A stretch of DNA of 11,724 nucleotides from Bremia lactucae (taxonomy: Eukaryota; Oomycota; Peronosporomycetes; Peronosporales; Peronosporaceae). Shown one piece after another: positions 6,491 to 11,724 of the stretch (the first letter of the stretch is position 1; each line of letters starts with the position of its first letter). The translations under genes were made by a program, and so were the position numbers. The notes below the pieces were generated by a model, which worked only from the letters and a program-made list of their open reading frames with translations, was not told where the DNA came from and ran no database searches. The DNA is taken from positions 4,475,834-4,487,557 of the forward strand of contig NC_090614.1 in assembly GCF_004359215.1 (NCBI RefSeq), in the 5' to 3' direction.

Positions 6491-7390
6491 GAATTCCAAG
6501 ATGTGGTATGTAATAATTCACCATTGTTTTACCTCCGGACAGAGGTGTTCGTCGTGAAATTGACTTGGTTTCCGGGTACCAAATACTGTGTCACAAGACA
6601 ATGACCTTTACCAGGGGAGCATTGTGACGTCATTGACGATTACTTCCGTGCTAAGCACGAGGCTGGAATGGTACGAGATAGCAAATCTCCTTATTCTACA
6701 CCGACATTTTGTGTCAAAAAGCCAAATTGTAAATGGCTCATTGTACATGCTTATAATAACCTTAATGCTGTCACTATACCAGCACAAACCTTATTCCTAG
6801 AAAGAATATTCTTCAGAACAATGGTGGGATGTACAATGTACACTGCATTGGACTTAGTCGATGGTTACTACCAATTGCTCGTGCGAGATAGCAATATCCC
6901 GCTTACAGCGGTTAGCACCCCAAGCGGCATGTTATGGGAGTGGCTGGTTATGCCACAAGGGCTTTCCAATGCTCCGGCAACGTTTAATGGTCTAGTGACG
7001 CAACTGTTTCGCCCTCATCGAGGTTATGAACAGACTCATTTCGATCACATTTTTGTCCATAGTCGTGCGGAGCAGGGTCGATCGGATATGAAAAACCATG
7101 TAGACCATTTGCGAGCAGTGCTCGAGTGCATGCGCACAAGCAAATTGTATGCCAATGCATCTAAATGCATTTCTGGCGCATACGAAATTCCTTTACTAGG
7201 ATGCTTCATTGGAAAGCGAAGCTTTAGACCGGATCCCGCTAAGGTAAAAGCCATAATAAATTGGCCAGTTTCTAAAAACCGAAAGGATTTGCGTAAGTGG
7301 TTGGGTCTCGCCAACTATTTACACAAATATAGCGTAAATTACGCTGATATGGCTAGACCATTATCTAATCTCCTTAATAAGGATACATAA
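6491..7390 (+). pseudogene. Broken reverse transcriptase domain of the nested element
   Basis: RT begins with EFQDVV and VPGTKYCVTRQ, then meets TGA at 6602-6604. From 6605 to 7390 it is open: KSPYSTPTFCVKK, the first catalytic Asp block (ALDLVDGYYQL), MPQGLSNAPATFN, the active-site region THFDHIFVH, LGCFIGKRSF and WLGLANYLHKYS, ending in TAA at 7388-7390. The usual YxDD or FxDD is FDH here: the second aspartate codon (7046-7048) is CAC. Without it the polymerase would not be active. A pair of compensating frameshifts also lies near 6530-6580. Confidence 0.93.
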
Positions 7391-7860
7391 TGGTGACTTT
7401 CTTGCACCGAAAACAATGCTTTTCGAGCAGTTAAGGATAGTCTTATCCATGCCCCGATTCTGGCACTGCCAAACCCAAATTGGTCTTTCAGTGTCGTCTG
7501 TGACGCATTAGATTTTGCCATTGGCAGTGCTCTGTTACAATCAGATGTTGATGGACATGAACGTGTTATTGCATTCGAGTTTAGACAACTTAAAGCTGCG
7601 GAAAAGAGCTACCCAGTTCATGACAAAGAGTTACTTGCTATGAAGTATACTCTCGTCAAATTCAGAGCTCATGCTCGGCTCTAAGCCGTTTGTGATATAT
7701 ACAGATCACGCGTCATTACGTACGGCAACTAAGTCGCCCCATCTCTCACAGAGAATGGCCCGATGGCTATCCTTTTTTGCGGAATACAACTTTGAGGTGA
7801 AGTATAAGCCCGGCAAGCAGAATGCTTTGACCGATGCGTTATCACGCAGGCCGGATTATG
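7391..7860 (+). pseudogene. Broken RNase H domain of the nested element
   Basis: After the RT stop and a TGA at 7394-7396 the same frame gives NAFRAVKDSLIHAPILALP, SVVCDALDFAIGSALLQ (first Asp at 7502), the Glu block HDKELLAM (Glu at 7628) and then TAA at 7682-7684. The continuing part lies in another frame from 7671: IYTDHASLRTATKSPHLSQR (Asp at 7704) and KPGKQNALTDALSRRPDYE. The three visible acidic residues are present, but a frameshift near 7665-7680 splits the domain. Confidence 0.9.
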
Positions 7861-8477
7861 AGCTTTCTCATTTAACGACTATCTCGTCGCTTATTCCTGG
7901 ATTAATTCGTTCGGCTTACGCCAAGGATGAACAGTGTGTAGCTCTGCAACGAGCTTTAAAGAACTCGGATTCCGGTAATAAATTGCCGGCACGTTTGCGT
8001 GCAAGGTTACACAATTTTCTATCGATAACAAACTGTTGCTTTATTGCACAGACATCGCGGATCCTCCGCATGTCGTTGTTCCTCATGATGAGGATTTGAA
8101 GTACCGAATTCTCTATGAGGCACACGATACTGTCCTTGGTGGTCATCTGAGTAGAGAAAATACCTCTAAGACACGTAAGGGATACGATGGCTGATAGCCA
8201 AGACATACAAAAAGAACAAGCAGATGCCAAAGGCAGAAGCTGTATTAATTCTTATATGGTCGGAGACCGAGTTTTACTAAGCGCTAAAAACCTACCTACC
8301 AACTTGGTTTCCGCGGTCTTCAAGATCAAATTGCGCCCGCGCTTAATTGGACCATTTACGGTCGTGGGCAAGAAGGGCCTAGCTTATACGCTAAACCTTC
8401 TTAGCAAGATGCCTACACACCCAGTGTTTTATGTAGGCTTCCTTAAGCCATATTGGGACCCTTCCCACGTGGACTGA
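7861..8477 (+). pseudogene. Integrase remnant: catalytic core deleted, GPY/F tail left
   Basis: After RNase H the frame runs through SAYAKDEQCVALQRAL, shifts near 8016, and gives VVVPHDEDLKYRILYEAHDTV and GGHLSREN, which is the start of the HHCC zinc domain with its two histidines. At about 8164-8168 it jumps straight into RHVRDTMADSQDIQKEQADA, which normally follows the DDE core. The tail then carries VGDRVLL, the GPY/F motif region KLRPRLIGPFTVV, and HPVFYVGFLKPY. The cysteines of the zinc domain and all three acidic core residues are missing, which in intact relatives takes about 1 kb. The frame ends in TGA at 8475-8477. Confidence 0.88.
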
Positions 8478-8850
8478 AGCGCTTGCGCCGAGACAGGCGG
8501 TCGCGCCGCAGGTTGTTGCATCCTCAGCAGAATATCCAACTGGCCCTTTAAACGAGGCTGCTGACGCTCCAGCGTCGAAAGACGGTCCTGAACCGCCTCA
8601 AAAAGCTCTCAACCCGAGCAAGGACCTCACGAAGAAGTTGCACCTCGTGCCGTAGAGCATCAAACGCTTCCGCCGAAATTTCGGCCCCCTCACGCGCTGC
8701 TTGATGCGCGGGGGAACCTTTAGTTTCATGTGGAGAAACTTTCAAAGCGACGTCGTCGTGAGGGTCAATACCAGTATCTGATGAAGGGCTAGGGTACCCC
8801 CTTCTGAAAACTCTTGGGAGTTCGAGGTACCTCTTCGGCAACGCCGTTGA
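8476..8850 (+). pseudogene. Pol C-terminus with a broken chromodomain
   Basis: A proline/alanine-rich linker (EALAPRQAVAPQ onward from 8476, one frame off the GPY/F part) leads, after a frameshift near 8630, to a chromodomain: LLDARGNL, TAG at 8721-8723, FHVEKLSKRRRREGQYQYLMK, a frameshift near 8785 where the KWxGY core should be, and ENSWEFEVPL (8806-8835), stopping at TGA 8848-8850. In chromoviruses this domain directs integration to marked chromatin. The core tryptophan of the first aromatic block is lost. This stop marks the end of sense coding in the element. Confidence 0.8.
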
Positions 8851-8884
8851 CGTTTTTGAGCGCCAAGCTCAGGGTCAACTCGCG

Positions 8885-9283
8885 TCAAACGACGCTTCCC
8901 ACCGCTAAAGTGGGATTAGATGGATCCATAGCCTCAGTGCGGCTTCGATCCATGGTTGTACGGTCAACCGAAGCACTGAAATATTGGCTAGGCCTTTCTT
9001 CGTTTTGTGGCATAAATGCCGAGCGTAATTGGCCTTTGGCCTGAAGCTTAGCGAAATCGAAGCGAAGATTCCGTTCCAAACGAACATTACCTCTACCCAC
9101 AGACTCTCTAATATTCCAGATACTACGAAGTCAGCGGGCCCGGTGAACCTAGTTCACAAATGTGACTTCGTTTTCACTCCTTGTTTCGTTTAAAGACAAA
9201 ACGATCGGAATTTCCCTCATTGAGGTCACCGAATCCCCACGGGCTTGATCACGTGAACGCGTCAGATACTGGCTTCGCGTCAT
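8885..9283 (-). pseudogene. Antisense frame b inside the nested element, with internal stops
   Basis: The frame starts at ATG 9283, which overlaps the stop of antisense frame a as TAATG, and reads MTRSQYLTRSRDQARGDSV. It meets TAG at 9151-9149 (44 residues), a TGA about six codons on, and then is open for over 75 codons (NIRESVGRGNVRLERNLRF, FAKLQAKGQLRSAFMPQNEE) to TGA just above 8885. The residues look protein-like and the two internal stops resemble the decay seen in gag and pol, but no family is recognised. Alternatively, the part after 9149 is a chance open frame. Confidence 0.4.
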
Positions 9284-9783
9284 TACCTTTGGAGTAAGGT
9301 ATTGATCATGAGAGCGTCGCTGGCAGCGATCTCCTCCGGCGTTCTTGCCGTGTCACCAGAGATCCAGATGACCAAGCTATGACCCGCTACCTCTTTGAGA
9401 CGCTCGTCCGCACTAAGCGGAGTGAATCTATATTCTTTATGAGCCTTAGCTTTCGCTATTTCGGCAGCTCGGCGACGAGCTCTTTCCTGAATGAGGATTA
9501 TCTGCTCTTGCTCTTTATCGAGCGGATTCGTAATAATATTGGACTCAGGGTCCCGTGTCCTGCTCAATGCAGTCAAGACATCAGCGGCACCACGTTCTGG
9601 GAACGGATCCGGGGCTCGCCGACGTTCGTCCGGAGGAGAAGGCGTGAGTGAACGCCGCTCTTTTTGCTCCTCTTCTGATTGAGAGTGACTTTCAAAGTCT
9701 ACCATTCCCTCATCATCGAGGAAAATGCTAATAGTCTGGGACTCACGGTTGATTGTCTTGAGACAAAGGAATAAAAAACACAA
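9283..9783 (-). CDS. Unknown antisense ORF a at the 3' end of the nested element
   Basis: An uninterrupted 166-codon frame runs opposite to gag-pol, between the pol stop and the 3' LTR. Residues 1-26 are hydrophobic and odd (MCFLFLCLKT); a more natural start is the internal ATG at 9705, giving 140 residues. From there it reads MVDFESHSQSEEEQ, SLTPSPPDERRR, DVLTALSRTRDPES, a basic helical stretch near 88-118 (ERARRRAAEIAKAKAHKEY), and LVIWISGDTARTPEEI to TLLQR. It has no membrane segment after residue 26 and no domain I know. It stands out because every sense gene in this copy is broken while this frame is clean. Some plant Ty3 elements carry extra antisense ORFs between pol and the 3' LTR, which is a precedent of position only. 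Confidence 0.55.
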   Translation of the reverse strand: MCFLFLCLKTINRESQTISIFLDDEGMVDFESHSQSEEEQKERRSLTPSPPDERRRAPDPFPERGAADVLTALSRTRDPESNIITNPLDKEQEQIILIQERARRRAAEIAKAKAHKEYRFTPLSADERLKEVAGHSLVIWISGDTARTPEEIAASDALMINTLLQR

Positions 9784-9861
9784 CCGAATGGTTAGCTGTT
9801 TAGGTTACAACCTCACAGAGTAAATCAAGCGAATGTTGTCACTCGGTCTCAACAGTCTGAT
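9784..9861. other. Short spacer upstream of antisense ORF a
   Basis: These 78 bases separate the antisense start from the purine tract. An antisense promoter, if any, would lie here or in the 3' LTR. On the minus strand ACATTCGCTTGATTT (about 9830-9816) loosely resembles the oomycete initiator, with three mismatches out of fifteen; this is weak. Confidence 0.25.
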
Positions 9862-9870
9862 GGGGGAGGG
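9862..9870 (+). other. Polypurine tract of the nested element
   Basis: GGGGGAGGG sits directly before the 3' LTR (TGTAATGGGG at 9871). In LTR retrotransposons this tract primes plus-strand synthesis, and its position is exactly as expected. Confidence 0.85.
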
Positions 9871-10356
9871 TGTAATGGGGCACACATCGGTTGGAGAGCC
9901 GTTGTTGTGGTACATTTACTTTATGGGTAAAATACCCTTTTATCTAACTTTAAATTGTTAGTTACTTAAATCCCATTTATTATGGGTAACAAATGTGCTC
10001 GCCGCCAGATATAAATCTGGCGGCCAAAATCTATTTTTAATTTGCTAGGGTAAGGTTTTTAGATGTAAATAATTAAATAAAGTTTAGTTCCCCTTTTGAT
10101 GTTAAAGCGTTAAGTGCCTTTCTAAGGCTTGCGAATTGATCTGTAATAGATAGAAGCCTTTCTAAGGTATATTCTTTTGGGCACTAGTTGCCACTTGGTT
10201 TTAGGAACCCCTAAATCCCTTGAACTAGGATTCCTTAAGCTTTAATAGCTTTGTACGACTTCCTGAGTTGTTAAACCCATTAGTTCAATAGAACTAAGTG
10301 ACTCTCATAGTCTGAAAGTCTTCCTCTGACTTTAGGAGCGAGGTAGCTCCGCTACA
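9871..10356 (+). repeat. 3' LTR of the nested element
   Basis: This 486-bp LTR is the full-length form of the pair, ending GTAGCTCCGCTACA. It keeps a 40-bp stretch bounded by two copies of GCCTTTCTAAGG (10116-10127 and 10156-10167) that the 5' LTR lacks. The TATAAA-bearing perfect stem-loop is at 10001-10024. The host LTR-B resumes directly after it. Confidence 0.95.
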
Positions 10357-10625
10357 TTTTTGATTGGTAACAATAGGTATACTATAAATACAATTATACA
10401 ATTCAGTTTGATAGCTACTTTCTACATAATAAATGCGCACGAGGAGCCGGGTTACGGCTCCCGTGACCACACTTTACTAGAGCACTAGTGCGTTGGGTGG
10501 GGTCACTAAGGCGCCAATCACAACTACCTCACTGCACGCAAGAGAAACTGGTCAAACCGCTTCCTCGCTGTGCTAGGGTGTGTGTCTAAGTAGAGCGTGA
10601 CCGCATTACGACGTGCCCGCCTACA
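10357..10625 (+). mobile_element. LTR-B, right fragment
   Basis: From GCGCACGAGGAGCCGGGTTACGG (about 10434) to GCCTACA at 10625 this matches 290-472 of LTR-A, with shared blocks such as CGCTGTGCTAGGGTGTGTG and CGCATTACGACGTGCCCGCC. Together with 3199-3534 it rebuilds one LTR of about 600 bp. A TATAAA lies in TATACTATAAATACA near 10378-10392. A primer-binding site follows at once, so this is a 5' LTR. Confidence 0.85.
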
Positions 10626-10627
10626 CT

Positions 10628-10639
10628 TGGTAGCACTTG
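10628..10639 (+). other. Primer-binding site of the second element
   Basis: TGGTAGCACTTG begins 2 nt after the LTR-B end. It differs at two positions from the first twelve bases of the nested element's site (TGGTGGCACTCG), and the spacing from the LTR is the same. Confidence 0.65.
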
Positions 10640-10681
10640 AAATCCTCCCCACAACCCGCATATATGCGTCTGTACGTGAGG

Positions 10682-11724
10682 ATGAGCCTCAATATTGATT
10701 GGGCTCATTTTCCCCACCTCTCCGAACATCATCGGGAGGTGGCAGTGCTTATGGCGCAGGGACTTGGTGAACAAGCCCTGGCCAGGCTCCTGGGTAGTCC
10801 TCCTGAGCAACATGTTGCTCAGTTGGAGCAGTTTGAGGCATTCGTGCTCGGACAGCGGAGGGCCGCGTCCGAGGCACAGGGCCATGCTGCGGCAGAGTCC
10901 GTCACTCAGACTCAGGATGAGCTGAGGCATGAGCAGGCTCGGAGCGAGGCTCTCAACAGGACTGTTGAGATGCTCTCTGCCCGGCCGCATCAGCCGAGGC
11001 CCATTCGGATGGACCCGCCCAAGTTCGATGGAACTGCGGCGCACACGATTGTCCACTGGCTTTTAGCCGTGGAGCAATGTGGTGTCGCCCAGCTCATCGA
11101 GGACGACAGCCGGATGGTGTCGTACGCTATGTCGCATCTGCGCGGTAAGGCCTCAGAGTGGGCTTACTCGGCGCTTATGGCGGACAGAAAAGCGTTCCCC
11201 TCATGGGCGATCTTTAAGGATAAGATTCGCGCCATGTACCAGCCGCCGAACAACGAAGTGTTGCTTCAGGCGCGCTTCTTTGGGGCGCGACAGGCGAAGC
11301 GATCTCTGCAAGAGTATGTGCAAGAGATGCGCTCGCTGTCCGCATCCATAACCGTAGGTCCGATTCCGGAGCACATTAAGGTGCCCACGTTTATGAACGG
11401 ACTACGGCATGGCCCATCGCGACAGGCCCTTTTCAGAAAGGTGCCGTCGACGATGGAAGAGGCAATCCAAATTGCCTTAGTTGAGGAGCAATCCTACAAC
11501 AGTGCCTCGGCGACAGCTTGGTATAAGCCGTCGGCCGAGAGGACAGATGCCACTCCTATGGAGTTGGGCAATGCAGACGTGGTCTGTTTTAAATGCGGCA
11601 AGCGCGGCCATATGATGGCTCGCTGCTATGCCAGGGTCCCTGCTGGGGCAAAAATGCCCAGCAAGAGGACTCCCTTCCCAAAGGGCGATGGCAAGAACCA
11701 GCGTGCGAGACGCATGAGTTCTGC
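10682..11724 (+). CDS. gag: Gag of the second Ty3/gypsy element, open, cut by the right window edge
   Basis: From ATG 10682 the frame is open for 347 codons to the window end with no stop. Residues 1-105 are helical and rich in Gln, Glu and Ala (MSLNIDWAHF, HEQARSEALNR). About 108-250 is the Retrotrans_gag capsid core: PPKFDGT, HWLLAVEQ, LRGKASEWAYSAL, SWAIFKDKIRAMY, LQEYVQEMRSL and FMNGLRHGPSR. Residues 302-315 form a CX2CX4HX4C zinc knuckle (CFKCGKRGHMMARC), which binds the RNA genome. A basic tail follows. An in-frame ATG at 10664 would add six residues. It differs clearly from the nested element's gag in its N-terminal part and is GC-richer than the LTR around it. Being open, it may still be expressed, or the copy may be younger than it looks. 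Confidence 0.9.
   Translation, partial: MSLNIDWAHFPHLSEHHREVAVLMAQGLGEQALARLLGSPPEQHVAQLEQFEAFVLGQRRAASEAQGHAAAESVTQTQDELRHEQARSEALNRTVEMLSARPHQPRPIRMDPPKFDGTAAHTIVHWLLAVEQCGVAQLIEDDSRMVSYAMSHLRGKASEWAYSALMADRKAFPSWAIFKDKIRAMYQPPNNEVLLQARFFGARQAKRSLQEYVQEMRSLSASITVGPIPEHIKVPTFMNGLRHGPSRQALFRKVPSTMEEAIQIALVEEQSYNSASATAWYKPSAERTDATPMELGNADVVCFKCGKRGHMMARCYARVPAGAKMPSKRTPFPKGDGKNQRARRMSS

Larger units (their letters stand above)
3535..10356 (+). mobile_element. Dead Ty3/gypsy chromovirus-type LTR retrotransposon, inserted into LTR-B
   Basis: This is a complete structure of 6822 bp: direct LTRs with TG...CA ends, a primer-binding site 2 nt inside, and gag, PR, RT, RNase H, integrase and chromodomain in Ty3 order, with a purine-rich tract directly before the 3' LTR. 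The LTRs differ at roughly 30 positions plus a few indels over about 445 aligned bases (by eye, near 7 percent), so the insertion is not recent. Gag and pol are broken by many stops and frameshifts, the integrase core is deleted and an RT catalytic aspartate is changed, so the copy cannot be autonomous. About 1 kb between the pol stop and the 3' LTR carries antisense frames. Confidence 0.93.

Noticed and set aside
8429..8841. Minus-strand frames with a coiled-coil look (FDALRHEVQLLREVLARVE and, one frame off, RLSTLERQQPRLKGQLDILL) that could extend the antisense ORFs further left
   Set aside because: They lie directly opposite the conserved sense end of pol (GPY/F tail and chromodomain ending ENSWEFEVPL). 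A Leu/Glu/Arg-rich look is common in frames opposite a GC-rich Pro/Ala/Lys-rich linker, so they are more likely shadows. Conservation in intact relatives would be needed to revive them.
10586..11056. A 156-codon minus-strand frame opposite the second gag
   Set aside because: It is the shadow of the open gag with its capsid core and zinc knuckle. It overlaps the LTR end and has no recognisable motif.

Overview
The window looks like a nuclear segment of an oomycete, most likely a Peronosporales species (Phytophthora or a downy mildew). This is inferred from three things: two compact, nearly abutting eukaryotic genes, one with a single 70-bp intron; AT-rich LTRs around GC-richer coding parts; and Ty3/gypsy gag and pol proteins of the type common in these genomes. 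No genus can be fixed from the sequence alone.

Layout. 1-472 is the 3' part of an LTR (LTR-A) that continues off the left edge. 473-712 is a short unique promoter region. 713-2347 (+) is an intronless ATG16 autophagy gene: N-terminal ATG5-binding helix, coiled coil and seven WD40 repeats. Convergent to it, only 35 bp away, 2383-2890 (-) is a two-exon ISCA2-type mitochondrial Fe-S assembly gene; its first exon carries the mitochondrial presequence and is easily missed. 2891-3198 is AT-rich upstream DNA.

From 3199 to the right end the window is nested retrotransposon DNA. An LTR (LTR-B) of the same family as LTR-A starts at about 3199, is interrupted at 3534, and resumes at 10357-10625. There a primer-binding site and an open gag (10682 to the window end) show that it is the 5' LTR of a second element, which runs off the right edge. 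The interruption is a complete but dead Ty3/gypsy chromovirus-type element (3535-10356, 6.8 kb): 5' LTR, primer-binding site, gag, protease, linker with a 120-bp tandem duplication, reverse transcriptase, RNase H, an integrase that has lost its catalytic core, a broken chromodomain, about 1 kb carrying antisense reading frames, a purine-rich tract, and a 3' LTR. Gag and pol hold many stops and frameshifts, and the second aspartate of the RT active site is changed.

The most interesting point is the interval between the pol stop (8850) and the purine tract (9862). It carries protein-like reading frames on the minus strand only: a clean 166-codon frame (9783 to 9283) whose stop overlaps the ATG of the next antisense frame as TAATG, followed by a frame running to 8885 with two internal stops. 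They face pol and match no family I recognise. A second puzzle is that the younger inserted element is dead, while the gag of the older element it interrupts is fully open across 347 codons.
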